Source: CBDDBU01 sp965226045
GTDB lineage: Bacteria; Pseudomonadota; Alphaproteobacteria; VGEJ01
DNA: 64,000 bases
Assembly (NCBI GenBank): GCA_965226045.1
Contig: CBDDBU010000026.1
Span: 186,001 to 250,000 of the forward strand
Direction of reading: 5' to 3'
Part shown: positions 17,047 to 25,661 of the stretch, one piece after another
Layout of the letters: the number at the start of each line of letters is the position of its first letter
Position numbering within the stretch: position 1 is the stretch's first letter
The notes under the pieces: model-generated
What the model saw: only the letters and a program-made list of their open reading frames with translations
Told to the model about the DNA's origin: nothing
The model's database searches: none
Program-made: the position numbers and the translations under genes

Positions 17047-18480
17047 TCACAGTTTGTCGGCGAGCTGGGGTCGCCGCTGGGCCCAGGGTCGGGCAGTTTC
17101 GAGCTGGTGGCCGAGGCGGAAGAGAGTCGCCTCGTCGCCGTAGCGGGCCACCAACTGAACCGCGACCGGCAATCCGGCCTGCGAAACACCGAGCGGCAGC
17201 ACCATGGCGGGCTGGCCCGTCTCGTTGAACCACACGGTGAAGGGGCTGAAGGCCGCGACCCGATCCCAGTACTCGTCAACGTCCTCCATCATCATGTCGA
17301 GCCATCCCAGCTCCGGCTGATCCATGGCCAGTCCGGGAGTCAGCAGCACGTCGTAGGTGGTGTGGAAGGCCGCCATCTGGCGCGCCAAGTGGTGGGCGCT
17401 CATGACCGCCCGCTGATAGTAGGGCGCGGCGGTCTTCTCACCGAGCTCGGCGGTCTTGCGGGTGATGGTCTCGACCTCGCCCGGCGCCGGACGGCGGCCC
17501 GAGGGGTGGGTCGAGAGCATGACGGCAAGGTTGGCGGCGATGATGGTGCGAAAGGCGGGCTGGATAGCGTCACCGTCGATCTCGGGGTCGGCCTCTTCCA
17601 CGTCGTGACCGAGGTCCGCCAGCAGGTTGGCGGTCTCGTCTAGTACGCGCAGCGGGGTAGCGGCGACCGGCGCACCGTTGGGCGCTTTCTTGGTGAAGGC
17701 GATGCGGAGCTTGCCGGGCTCGGCGCCGATCTCGTCGAGAAACGGCCGCGTCACGGGCGGCGCCGCATAAGGATCGCCGGCGACCGGGCCCGAAGTGACA
17801 TCGAGAAGCGCCGCCGAATCACGCACACTCAATGTAACCGCATGCTCCTGCGCGAGCCCGCCCAGGCCCTCGCCGAGGTACGGCGCGAAGCTGTTGCGCC
17901 CCCGACTGGGCTTCAGCCCGACCAAGCCACAGCACGCGGCCGGCGCCCGGATCGAGCCGAAACCGTCGCTTGCATGCGCCATCGGCACGATCCGCGCCGC
18001 CACTGCGGCCGCCGCGCCACCGCTCGAACCGCCCGAGATCAGCGCGGCGTTCCACGGGTTGCGGGTCGGGCCGTGCAACTGGGGCTCGCACGTCAGGCTC
18101 GCGCCAAGCTCACAGGTGTTGCTCTTGCCGCAGATCACCAGGCCCGCGCGTTTCAAGCGCCGCACGATCTCGCTATCCCGAGGCGGCACCTGGTCGGCGA
18201 AAAAGCGGCTGCCGCGCGTCGTCGCCACGCCGGCGAGCGAGGCAGACAGTTCCTTCAAGAGATAGGGCACGCCCATCAAAGGGCCTTCGGGCAACCCTTG
18301 GGCGATCGCCTTGCGGCCGTGGTCATAGAGTTGGGTCACGACCGCGTTGATCTCGGGATTCCGCGCGTCGATCCGGGCGATCGCGGCGTCCAGGAGATCG
18401 AGTGGCGACACCATATCCGCCCGCACGAGCTCGGCGAGGCCAACGCCGTCGTGGTCTTCATACTCGGAGAAACCGGTCAC
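17047..18480 (-). CDS. amidase signature family hydrolase
   Basis: This 477-aa enzyme belongs to the amidase signature family and hydrolyses a C-N amide bond in an unknown substrate. The Ser-cisSer-Lys triad can be read: Lys in YLLKELSASL, the cis-Ser in LISGGSSGGAAAAVAAR, and the nucleophile Ser in SDGFGSIRAPA. The nucleophile motif has Phe where most amidases have Gly-Gly. The long C-terminal half contains YDVLLTPGLAMDQPELGW and TGQPAMVLPLG, resembling the 6-aminohexanoate-cyclic-dimer hydrolase branch, though this is only a family-level impression. The GTG at 18480 overlaps the stop of the preceding lipocalin-like gene by four bases (GTGA), implying coupled translation. Confidence 0.92.
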   Translation of the reverse strand: MTGFSEYEDHDGVGLAELVRADMVSPLDLLDAAIARIDARNPEINAVVTQLYDHGRKAIAQGLPEGPLMGVPYLLKELSASLAGVATTRGSRFFADQVPPRDSEIVRRLKRAGLVICGKSNTCELGASLTCEPQLHGPTRNPWNAALISGGSSGGAAAAVAARIVPMAHASDGFGSIRAPAACCGLVGLKPSRGRNSFAPYLGEGLGGLAQEHAVTLSVRDSAALLDVTSGPVAGDPYAAPPVTRPFLDEIGAEPGKLRIAFTKKAPNGAPVAATPLRVLDETANLLADLGHDVEEADPEIDGDAIQPAFRTIIAANLAVMLSTHPSGRRPAPGEVETITRKTAELGEKTAAPYYQRAVMSAHHLARQMAAFHTTYDVLLTPGLAMDQPELGWLDMMMEDVDEYWDRVAAFSPFTVWFNETGQPAMVLPLGVSQAGLPVAVQLVARYGDEATLFRLGHQLETARPWAQRRPQLADKL

Positions 18481-18935
18481 GTGCGCCCTGCGTCGTCATC
18501 ACCGCCTGCCCGTCGCCAGGTCAGGCGATTGTCCATCGTCGCGCCCGACGCCGTCCGCTGCGCGGCGCTCAAGATCAACTGGTTGCCACGGTGCTCGATG
18601 CGCCGGGCCAGGGCGCCGCCGACAAAGTTGGGGTTCAAGGCCTGGTCGACCTCGTGAATCATCTGCCCGTCTTCGAGGCGCCAGCGGCCGGCGTAGGCGA
18701 AATAGGTATCGAAGGCGGCGGCGCGCTCGGCCTGGGGCACCGCGCGGACGTTCCCCCCCGAGAGCTTCGCCCTCTCCGCGCGCGTGACCGAGACCGACAT
18801 CGTGCCCTCGGCGGCGTAGATCAGCAAACCCCGGGCGTCGGCACCGAAGGGATGGGTGCTGAGACGGCCGTCATCGTACTCGATGGTCCAGTCGTCGAGC
18901 CGCCAGCCGCCGACCAAATCGCTTGCCTCTACCAT
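18477..18935 (-). CDS. lipocalin-like domain protein
   Basis: This 152-aa soluble protein resembles the lipocalin-like (Lipocalin_5) family of small beta barrels. The recognisable start is LVGGWRLDDWTIEYDDGR, and then LLIYAAEGTMSVSVTRAER, FDTYFAYAGRWRLEDGQMIHEVDQ and RTASGATMDNRLTWRR follow in the usual order. ATG 18935 is taken over an in-frame TTG two codons earlier. Family members often sit beside catabolic or hydrolase genes, as here. It is the first gene of a coupled unit with the amidase and GST. No ligand can be predicted. Confidence 0.82.
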   Translation of the reverse strand: MVEASDLVGGWRLDDWTIEYDDGRLSTHPFGADARGLLIYAAEGTMSVSVTRAERAKLSGGNVRAVPQAERAAAFDTYFAYAGRWRLEDGQMIHEVDQALNPNFVGGALARRIEHRGNQLILSAAQRTASGATMDNRLTWRRAGGDDDAGRT

Positions 18936-19029
18936 GGCCAAATCATAGCAGGTCCATTTGGCGACCGGCGCGCTCCTTGCCAGCTCACCGCCATCGCCTC
19001 AAGATGCCGGCGGGGGAGGAACCGTCGAA

Positions 19030-19236
19030 ATGCCGGCATGCGATCCGATCAGCGGGCCCACCATCCAGGCGTTGGCCAAGGCGTGGTATGGCGTTGATCT
19101 CGACCCGGCGCGAGCCGCCGTTGTCGCGACCGAGCTGGACGCCGCGACCGAAGCGGTGCGTTCGCTCGCCGGGGGAATCGACTACGACTCCGAGCCCTTT
19201 GGCTTCGCCAGCGTGCTCGCCGCGCTCAAGTCCTGA
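19030..19236 (+). CDS. AtzG-like (DUF4089-type) small amidase partner
   Basis: This 68-residue protein of helical character begins MPACDPISGPTIQALAKAWY and ends DYDSEPFGFASVLAALKS. The pattern is a hydrophobic N-terminal helix, GVDLDPARAAVVATELDAA, then an acidic segment leading to a P/F-containing tail. It matches AtzG/DUF4089 proteins, which wrap around and stabilise an amidase partner in a GatC-like way. GGGGGAGGAA lies just upstream of ATG 19030, a strong ribosome site. The amidase gene starts eight bases after its stop, which strongly supports a two-subunit enzyme. Confidence 0.78.
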   Translation: MPACDPISGPTIQALAKAWYGVDLDPARAAVVATELDAATEAVRSLAGGIDYDSEPFGFASVLAALKS

Positions 19237-19243
19237 GCGGCCG

Positions 19244-20656
19244 ATGACGGCCGACCTGACGGCGCTATCGTTGGTCGAGGTGGCCGAGGCGGTTCGATCC
19301 AAGCGGGCATCGGCGGTTGAGGTCACCGAGGCGTGCCTGGCGGCGGTCGAACACGCGCAGCCGCGGCTCAACTGCTTCGTCAAGCTTGAGGCCGAGCGGG
19401 CGCTCGCGGCCGCGCGAACGCTCGACGACGAGTTGGCGCGCGGGCATGTGCGCGGCCCCCTGCACGGCGTGCCGCTCGCCCACAAGGACCTTCTCTATCG
19501 CCAGGGCCAACCGATCACCTGCGGGTCCAAGGTGCTCAACGGGTTCATCGCCAACGAGACGGCGAGCGCGCTCGAGCGGCTCGAAGCGGCCGGCGCGATC
19601 TATCTCGGCGCGCTCAACATGGCCGAGATCGCGCTCGGACCCTCGGGGCGCAACGAGTATGTCGGGCATTGCCACAACCCATGGAAGCCCGACCACATCA
19701 CCGGCGGCTCCTCCAGCGGTTCGGGTGCTTCCGTCGCCGCGCGGCTAGCGTACGGCGCCCTCGGCACCGATACGGGCGGCTCGATCCGCATTCCGTCGGC
19801 GATCTGCGGGCTCGTCGGCCTCAAGCCGACCCAGGGGCGGGTGACGCGGCACGGCGTCATGCCCCTCAGCAGTTCGCTCGACAATCTGGGACCGATGACG
19901 CGGACGATCGCCGACAACGCTCGGTTGCTCGGTGTGCTGGCCGGCCACGACCCGCGTGATCCGCTGTCCAGCACCGAACCGGCGCCGGACTACGAGGCGG
20001 GGCTGGCGGCGGCCGACATGACCGGCCTGCGGATCGCCGTCCCGACCGACTACTTCTACGATGTGGCCGACCCGTCGGTGACGGCCGCATTGTTGGCAAG
20101 CCTGGATGTCTATCGCGACCTCGGCGCGACCGTGATCGAGACTAGGTTCGGCGACCAGGAGCGGATCCGCCACCTTACCAGCCTGCTGATTCGGGTCGAG
20201 GGCGCGAGCGTCCATGCCCGCTGGCTCGAGAACGAGCCGGAACTCTTCTCGACCGAGATTCGCGAGCGTTTGGAGACCGGGCTTTACGTGCCGGCCGTGC
20301 GCTATCTGGAGGCGTTGCGTCTGCGCGGGCCCCTGGCGCGGGAATTCTGCGAGAGAATGTTCGCTCTCGCCGACGTCATCCACCTACCAGGTGTCGCCAT
20401 CGCGACGCCGAGTCTGGCGTCGCTTGAGGACGCGGTGAACACCGATGCGGCGCGCATCAACGATCGGCTGGCGTGGTGTACGCGCGCGGTCAACTACTAC
20501 GGGCTGCCGGGACTGGGTGTGCCGTGCGGATTCGCTGACGGACTACCTGTGGGTTTCCAGCTGGTGGGGCGCCCGTTCTCCGAAGCCCGCCTCTATCAGA
20601 TCGGCGAGGCCTACCAACGCGCTACCGATTGGCATCGTCAGGCACCGCCCCTCTGA
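19244..20656 (+). CDS. amidase signature family hydrolase, AtzE-like
   Basis: This 470-aa amidase has a complete Ser-cisSer-Lys triad: Lys in PLAHKDLLYRQG, the cis-Ser in HITGGSSSGSGASVAARL, and the nucleophile Ser in DTGGSIRIPSAICG. The C-terminal region GLPGLGVPCGFADGLPVGFQ is standard. ATG 19244 is chosen because it begins the family sequence MTADLTALSLVEVAEAV and is eight bases after the AtzG-like stop. With that partner it resembles 1-carboxybiuret hydrolase-type AtzG/AtzE pairs, but no cyanuric-acid or urea-degradation genes are nearby, so the substrate is unknown. It is one of two amidases within 3.6 kb, facing in opposite directions. Confidence 0.92.
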   Translation: MTADLTALSLVEVAEAVRSKRASAVEVTEACLAAVEHAQPRLNCFVKLEAERALAAARTLDDELARGHVRGPLHGVPLAHKDLLYRQGQPITCGSKVLNGFIANETASALERLEAAGAIYLGALNMAEIALGPSGRNEYVGHCHNPWKPDHITGGSSSGSGASVAARLAYGALGTDTGGSIRIPSAICGLVGLKPTQGRVTRHGVMPLSSSLDNLGPMTRTIADNARLLGVLAGHDPRDPLSSTEPAPDYEAGLAAADMTGLRIAVPTDYFYDVADPSVTAALLASLDVYRDLGATVIETRFGDQERIRHLTSLLIRVEGASVHARWLENEPELFSTEIRERLETGLYVPAVRYLEALRLRGPLAREFCERMFALADVIHLPGVAIATPSLASLEDAVNTDAARINDRLAWCTRAVNYYGLPGLGVPCGFADGLPVGFQLVGRPFSEARLYQIGEAYQRATDWHRQAPPL

Positions 20657-20687
20657 TCGCGCCCCGGCCGATGGCCGACCCGCTGCC

Positions 20688-21152
20688 TCAGCGACCGGCG
20701 GCGGCGGCGGCGCGTTTCTCGAAAAACCGCTGGTGATATTCCTCGGCCACATGAAACGGGCCGGACGGCGTAATCTCGGTCACGATCGTTTGGCCTAATT
20801 TGACGGCGTGCCTCTGCTTTGAGGCGCGGGCGGCGGCTTCTTGATCGGGTCCATGGGTGAACGCCGCCGAGCGGTATTGGGTCCCGACATCGGGGCCCTG
20901 GCGATTCAGCGTGGTCGGATCATGAAGATCCCAGAATAGCTCCAACAACTGGTCGTACGTGACCCGCGCCGGGTCGAAGTCGATTTGCACGACCTCGGCA
21001 TGACCGGTGTCACCCCGGCACACGTCCTCGTAGCTCGGATCCTCGGTGGTGCCGCCGATGTAGCCGACCGCTGTGGCGATCACCCCGTCGATCGCGCGGA
21101 ACGCCGCCTCCACGCCCCAGAAACAGCCGGCCCCGAATGTCGCTTTTGCCAT
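20688..21152 (-). CDS. msrA: peptide-methionine (S)-S-oxide reductase MsrA
   Basis: MsrA repairs the S-epimer of methionine sulfoxide. The 154-aa protein starts at ATG 21152, preceded by GAGGGTGAG. The catalytic motif GAGCFWGVEAAF is at residues 7-18 and the conserved GYIGG, CRGDTGHAEVVQIDFDP and GTQYRSA segments follow. The C-terminus FHVAEEYHQRFFEKRAAAAAGR lacks the distal recycling cysteines of some MsrA types, so it likely uses a one- or two-cysteine cycle. It is convergent with the amidase and divergent from upp. Confidence 0.96.
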   Translation of the reverse strand: MAKATFGAGCFWGVEAAFRAIDGVIATAVGYIGGTTEDPSYEDVCRGDTGHAEVVQIDFDPARVTYDQLLELFWDLHDPTTLNRQGPDVGTQYRSAAFTHGPDQEAAARASKQRHAVKLGQTIVTEITPSGPFHVAEEYHQRFFEKRAAAAAGR

Positions 21153-21297
21153 CTCACCCTCGATGCTGGTGGCCCGTTCGCAGAAACCATATCCCATCGC
21201 GGACCGCAGGCAAACGCAACGACCGCCAACCGGCTCGGGGATTGCCGCCAAGCGGGCTTGTGGCTACGCTCGCCCTCTTCCGAGCGGGGCAAAAGCG

Positions 21298-21927
21298 ATG
21301 GAAAATCTAACGATCGTCGATCACCCGCTGGTGCAGCACAAGCTCAGCCTGATGCGGCGCAAGCAGACGCCGACCGGCCTTTTCCGTCAGCTTCTGCGCG
21401 AGATCAGCACACTTCTGGCCTACGAAGTCACCCGCGACTTACCGCCCGCCCTGGAAGCGATCGAGACCCCGGTCGCGGCCATGCGGGCGCCGGTGCTCGC
21501 GGGCAAGAAACTGTGCTTCGTGTCCATCCTGCGGGCCGGCAACGGAATTCTCGACGGGATGCTCGACCTGATGCCGTCCGCCCGGGTCGGCCACATCGGT
21601 CTTTACCGCGATCCGCAAACGCTGGCCGCCGTCGAGTACTACTACAAGGTGCCAGAGGACGTGGCCGATCGGTTGGTGATTGCCATCGACCCGATGCTGG
21701 CCACAGGAAACTCGGCGATCGCCGCGGTGCAACGCCTCAAGGACGGCGGCGGCCAGAGCATCAAGTTCGTCTGCTTGTTGGCGGCGCCCGAGGGTATCGC
21801 CGCCTTCAACGCCGCCCACCCGGATGTGGCGCTCTTTGCCGCCCAGTGCGATGAGCGGCTCAACGAACACGGCTATATCGTGCCCGGTATCGGCGATGCC
21901 GGCGACCGTCTCTACGGGACCCGCTGA
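21298..21927 (+). CDS. upp: uracil phosphoribosyltransferase
   Basis: Upp salvages uracil with PRPP to give UMP. The 209-aa length is standard. ATG 21298 starts the family sequence MENLTIVDHPLVQHKLSLMR. The PRPP-binding loop is IDPMLATGNSAIAAV and the uracil site is within GYIVPGIGDAGDRLYGTR at the C-terminus. CFVSILRAGNGILDGML marks the GTP/oligomer region of bacterial enzymes. The reading frame extends upstream of 21298 but without family similarity. The molybdopterin oxidoreductase gene follows after 34 bp on the same strand and may be read with it. Confidence 0.97.
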   Translation: MENLTIVDHPLVQHKLSLMRRKQTPTGLFRQLLREISTLLAYEVTRDLPPALEAIETPVAAMRAPVLAGKKLCFVSILRAGNGILDGMLDLMPSARVGHIGLYRDPQTLAAVEYYYKVPEDVADRLVIAIDPMLATGNSAIAAVQRLKDGGGQSIKFVCLLAAPEGIAAFNAAHPDVALFAAQCDERLNEHGYIVPGIGDAGDRLYGTR

Positions 21928-21961
21928 ACGTCAGCCACGCCATCAGCCAGGGGACGCGACA

Positions 21962-23986
21962 ATGGCCAAGCAAATCGTCAAAACCACCTGCCCGCGCGAT
22001 TGTTACGATTCATGCGGCATTGCCGTCGTCAAGCGCGACGGGCGCATCACCAAAATACTGGGCGATCCCGATCATTTCGTCAGCCGAGGCGCGCTGTGTG
22101 GCAAGTGCGCGCTGGCCTACAATGGCGTCTATCTCGATCCCAAAGCGCGCCCTACCCAGCCGCTGAAACGCATCGGCGCCAAAGGCGAAGGCCGGTTCGA
22201 GCCGGTGCCCTGGGACCAGGCGACGGAGGAGATCGCGGTCCGGCTCAACGACATCATCGCCGACGGCGGACCTGAACGGATCGTTCACGCGCACTACACC
22301 GGTACCTGCTCGATCATCGCCAACCTGTTTCCGATGCGTTTCTTCAACCGCCTCGGCGCCCGCGAGGTCGACCCCGATACCGTCTGCAACATGGCCGGCC
22401 ACGTGGCCTTGAATTACGCGATCGGCGCGAGCGGCATCGGTTTCGACCCGCGAACGGCGCGCGATGCCCATGCGATCGTTGTGTGGGGCGCCAATCCGTC
22501 GGCCTCGGCCCCGCACCAGCACAAGCATTGGCTCAAGGAGGCACCCGGAACGGTGATCGTCATCGACCCGGTACGTCATCCGACGGCCGCCGCCGCCGAC
22601 ATTCACTTGCAGCCGTTCCCTGGCACCGACGCAGCACTGGCCTTCGCGATCGTGCACGTGCTGGCGCGCGACGGTCTGATCGACCGCCCCTTCCTCGAGC
22701 GCCATTGCATCGGCTGGGACGAGATCGAGCCGGCCGTCGCCAGTTGCACGCCGGCATGGGGAGAGACGCGGACCGGCGTTGCCGCCGCCGACATCGAGAA
22801 AGTCGCTCGCATCTACGGTGGCGGCCCCTCGCTCCTGTGGCTGGGTCAGGGCCTGCAACGCCAGCCGATGGGCGGCAATGTGATGCGCGCGTGCGCGCTG
22901 TTGCCGGCCGTCACCGGCAATTATGGCAAACCGGGAGCCGGGCTTCTCTATCTCAACGGCGCGGCGCGCAAGGGGGTCGACGCCGACTACCTGGTGGCCG
23001 CCCACCTGTCGCGTAGCCCACCACCGTTCAGCCAAATGGAACTCGCCGCCCGGCTTGAGGATCGCGCCGATATCGCGGCGTTCTTCTGTTGGAACATCAA
23101 CCCGGCTGCCTCGAGCCCCGAGCAGGCGCGGCTGCATCGCGCGCTAGCGCGCGATGCCCTGTTCACCGTGGTCGCCGACGTGTTCGAGACCGATACCACC
23201 GATTTCGCCGATTATGTGCTGCCGGCGGCCTCATTCCTGGAGTTCGACGATCTCGTGTCCGGCTATTTCAATCTCTCGTTCTCGGCCCAGGCCAAGGTTA
23301 CCGAGCCGCTCGGCGAGTCCCTGCCGAATCAGGAGATCTTCCGCCGCCTCGCCGGCGCCATGGGCTTCGACGAGCCGGAGCTGCACGAAAGCGATGACGC
23401 GATGATCGCCAACCTGATGGACCAAGTCGGGATAGCCGGCGATTTCGCCGCGCTCGCGGCCAAAGGGACGGCGATGCTCGACGACGCGCCGGTCATTCAG
23501 TTTCCCGACCTGCGCTTCCCCACCCCGAGTGGCAAGATCGAGATCGCCTCGGCGTCCGCCGAGCGCGACGGCCATCCACGATTGCCACAACCCACCACCG
23601 ATCCGCGTCCCGCCGACCAACGCCTGCGGCTCCTGTCCCCCGCTTCGCCGTGGCTGATGAACGATTCCTACGCCAATGACGAGCGTATCGCCGAGCGTCT
23701 GGGCGTGGCGACGGTGACCCTCAACCCGACCGACGCCGCGGCGCGCGGGCTTGCTGCCGGCGATAAGGTCCGGCTCGCCAATCAGACCGGCATGCTCGAC
23801 CTCACTGTCGCCGTGAGCGATGTGGTGCCGCCCGGCGCCTGCTTGAGCCCGAAGGGCCGCTGGCCACGACGCGAGGGCCCAGCCCGCGCCAACGTCAATG
23901 TCCTCAACCCTGGCATTAAGAGCGATATGGGCGAGAGCACCTGCGTTCACGGCGTCGAGGTGACGGTCGAGCACCTCGACGCCTGA
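21962..23986 (+). CDS. molybdopterin-dependent oxidoreductase (Mo-bisPGD family)
   Basis: This 674-aa catalytic subunit of the DMSO-reductase superfamily is apparently cytosolic, with no Tat signal. The N-terminal 4Fe-4S site reads CPRDCYDSC with the fourth Cys in GALCGKCAL. Cofactor-binding regions include VVWGANPSASAPHQHKHW, GTDAALAFAIVHVL, a WLGQGLQRQ segment, and a C-terminal beta-barrel (ADQRLRLLSPASPWLMNDSY, LNPTDAAARGLAAGDKV). No companion Fe-S or membrane subunit is next to it, so it may work with a diffusible electron carrier. The residue that would ligate molybdenum falls in VDPDTVCNMAGHVAL, where Cys and Asn are candidates. The physiological substrate cannot be named from the sequence. 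Confidence 0.9.
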   Translation: MAKQIVKTTCPRDCYDSCGIAVVKRDGRITKILGDPDHFVSRGALCGKCALAYNGVYLDPKARPTQPLKRIGAKGEGRFEPVPWDQATEEIAVRLNDIIADGGPERIVHAHYTGTCSIIANLFPMRFFNRLGAREVDPDTVCNMAGHVALNYAIGASGIGFDPRTARDAHAIVVWGANPSASAPHQHKHWLKEAPGTVIVIDPVRHPTAAAADIHLQPFPGTDAALAFAIVHVLARDGLIDRPFLERHCIGWDEIEPAVASCTPAWGETRTGVAAADIEKVARIYGGGPSLLWLGQGLQRQPMGGNVMRACALLPAVTGNYGKPGAGLLYLNGAARKGVDADYLVAAHLSRSPPPFSQMELAARLEDRADIAAFFCWNINPAASSPEQARLHRALARDALFTVVADVFETDTTDFADYVLPAASFLEFDDLVSGYFNLSFSAQAKVTEPLGESLPNQEIFRRLAGAMGFDEPELHESDDAMIANLMDQVGIAGDFAALAAKGTAMLDDAPVIQFPDLRFPTPSGKIEIASASAERDGHPRLPQPTTDPRPADQRLRLLSPASPWLMNDSYANDERIAERLGVATVTLNPTDAAARGLAAGDKVRLANQTGMLDLTVAVSDVVPPGACLSPKGRWPRREGPARANVNVLNPGIKSDMGESTCVHGVEVTVEHLDA

Positions 23987-24031
23987 ACGACGCCGCAACC
24001 GCTGTGGCGTGTGATAGTATCGCGGTACGCC

Positions 24032-24432
24032 ATGGGTATTCAGAAGCTACAAATCGACGGCTTTCGGTCACTCAAGAGTGTGTCTTGGGAGCCCGGACGA
24101 CTGAACGTCGTCATCGGGCCGAACGCTTCGGGCAAGTCCAACCTGTTGGGTGCCATTCGCCTGTTGCAGCATCTGGAATCTTCCCACGCCCCGTCCGTTC
24201 GGACTTGGAAGGGCATTCAAGCAGCCCAGAGACCATAAACTTTGACCGACCACCGGCCAAGCTAATCGATCAGCTGTATGAGCAGCGAATGCGACGGAAC
24301 TACAGAAAGGTGAGGGACGGCGCCAACCTGTTCCGAGAGTTGCGTCCGGGTGTAGTCCGGGACAAATGCCCCTATTTCGCTCGACTACTCGATGACGTGC
24401 TGAAACTAGCCCAAAGACCGCAGCCGGCGTAG
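24032..24432 (+). pseudogene. deletion scar: 5' end of AAA ATPase gene joined to 3' end of DUF4276 gene
   Basis: The first frame (24032-24238) encodes MGIQKLQIDGFRSLKSVSWE and the Walker A motif IGPNASGKSNLLGAIRLLQ, the hallmark start of an ABC/RecF-like (AAA_21) ATPase, but stops after about 68 residues instead of several hundred. From about 24215 another frame encodes SPETINFDRPPAKLIDQLYE, RRNYRKVRDGANLFRELR and DKCPYFARLLDDVLKLA. These resemble the C-terminus of DUF4276 proteins, which commonly sit directly after such ATPases. A single internal deletion removing most of both genes explains the arrangement. The junction lies somewhere in 24165-24240. Such pairs are often suspected of genome-defence roles. 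Neither product can function here. Confidence 0.8.
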
Positions 24433-24443
24433 GAGCGCCCGCC

Positions 24444-24686
24444 TCAACTTGTGACGTTGATGCGGCAGATGACGGCGCCGACCTGGGTCTCCTCGCCCTC
24501 GCCGACTAAAATCTCCTCGACGGTGCCGGCGATCTCGGCCGCGAGTTCGATAGTGGTCTTTTCCGATTCGATTTCGGCCAGCACGGTGCCCGGCACGACC
24601 GCATCGCCGACGCTGACGTGCCAGGCGATGACATCGACCTCGACGGTCGCCTGACCCATCTTGGGTATCTTCACTCCGATGACCAT
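24444..24686 (-). CDS. stand-alone lipoyl/biotinyl-attachment domain protein
   Basis: This 80-aa protein consists of a single lipoyl domain. The modified lysine is in EIESEKTTIELAAEI (Lys near residue 43), and the symmetrical second half EETQVGAVICRINV completes the barrel. It is the shape of an E2 N-terminal lipoyl domain (MVIGVKIPKMGQATVEVDVI) but lacks the peripheral-subunit-binding and acyltransferase domains. It starts three bases after the E1-beta stop, so it belongs to that operon. It may shuttle acyl groups from E1 to an E2 core encoded elsewhere, or serve another lipoyl-dependent reaction. Confidence 0.9.
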   Translation of the reverse strand: MVIGVKIPKMGQATVEVDVIAWHVSVGDAVVPGTVLAEIESEKTTIELAAEIAGTVEEILVGEGEETQVGAVICRINVTS

Positions 24687-24689
24687 CGT

Positions 24690-25661
24690 TCAGCTCCCGC
24701 AGATGGCGCGGATGGCGCGAGTCAAGCCCGCCTCCGCTGGTAGCGCTGCCTGCTCGAGCGGCGCGCTGAAGGAAATCGGCACGTCCGCCCGCGTCACCCG
24801 TTTGATCGGCGCCTTGAGCTCGTCGAAGACGCGCTCGGCAAGAAGGGCCGAGAGTTCCGCCGCGAAGCCGCAGGTGCGGTTGGTGTCATCGTAGATCACC
24901 ACCCGCCCGGTGGCGGCCGCCGCCGCGCAGGCGCCGTCCTTGTCGAGCGGCAATAGTGTGCGCGGGTCCCACACCCGCACGCTGATGCCCTCCTCGGCGA
25001 GCGTCTCGGCGACCCGGAGCGCCTCGGCCACCATCTGGCCAATGGCGATCACGGTCACGTCGCTACCCTCGCGCTTCACCTCGCCCTGGCCTAGCGGTAT
25101 CGCATAAGGCTCTTCGGGCACATCGCCGCGCTGGCCCATGCACCCCGCCGGGGCGAAGAAGCCGACCGGGTCGTCCTCGCGAATCGCGCTGATCAGCAGC
25201 CCCTTGGCGTCGTAGGCGTTGGCCGGGCAGACCGTCTTGATGCCAGCGTGGAGGAAGAAGGGATAGGGGTTATCGGCATGCTGGCCGGCGAGACCGTTGC
25301 GCGCGCCGGTCGCCATGACCGTATATGTGACCGGAACGGCGACCTGGCCGCCCATCATCAGCCGCATCTTGGCGGCCTGGTTCACCAACTGATCGAAGGC
25401 GAGGTAGATCAGGGTCGCGATCTGGAACTGGACGATCGGCCGCATGCCAGCCATCGCCGCGCCGGTGCCGAAACCGACGAACGCGGCCTCCGAGATTGGC
25501 GTGTCCAGCACCCGTCCCGCGCCGAAGCGTTCGAGCAGTCCGCGCGTCTCGCCACGGAGGTTGCCGCGGATGTCCTCGCCGAGGATGAAGATGTTGGGGT
25601 CGCGCTCCATCTCCTGGTGATACGCCTCGTTCATGGCCTCAAGGTAGCGCAGCCGGCGCAT
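24690..25661 (-). CDS. 2-oxoacid (acetoin/pyruvate-type) dehydrogenase E1 component beta subunit
   Basis: This 323-aa subunit completes the thiamine-diphosphate E1 enzyme together with the alpha subunit encoded just upstream. Family signatures are EDIRGNLRGETRGLLERFG, DTPISEAAFVGFGTGAAMAG, RPIVQFQIATLIYLAFDQ, and the C-terminal domain VTVIAIGQMV / VWDPRTLLPLDKDG. ATG 25661 overlaps the alpha stop by one base (TGATG), indicating translational coupling. The pair is closest in style to acetoin or branched-chain dehydrogenases, but the substrate cannot be decided. No acyltransferase or lipoamide dehydrogenase gene lies in the window. Confidence 0.94.
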   Translation of the reverse strand: MRRLRYLEAMNEAYHQEMERDPNIFILGEDIRGNLRGETRGLLERFGAGRVLDTPISEAAFVGFGTGAAMAGMRPIVQFQIATLIYLAFDQLVNQAAKMRLMMGGQVAVPVTYTVMATGARNGLAGQHADNPYPFFLHAGIKTVCPANAYDAKGLLISAIREDDPVGFFAPAGCMGQRGDVPEEPYAIPLGQGEVKREGSDVTVIAIGQMVAEALRVAETLAEEGISVRVWDPRTLLPLDKDGACAAAAATGRVVIYDDTNRTCGFAAELSALLAERVFDELKAPIKRVTRADVPISFSAPLEQAALPAEAGLTRAIRAICGS

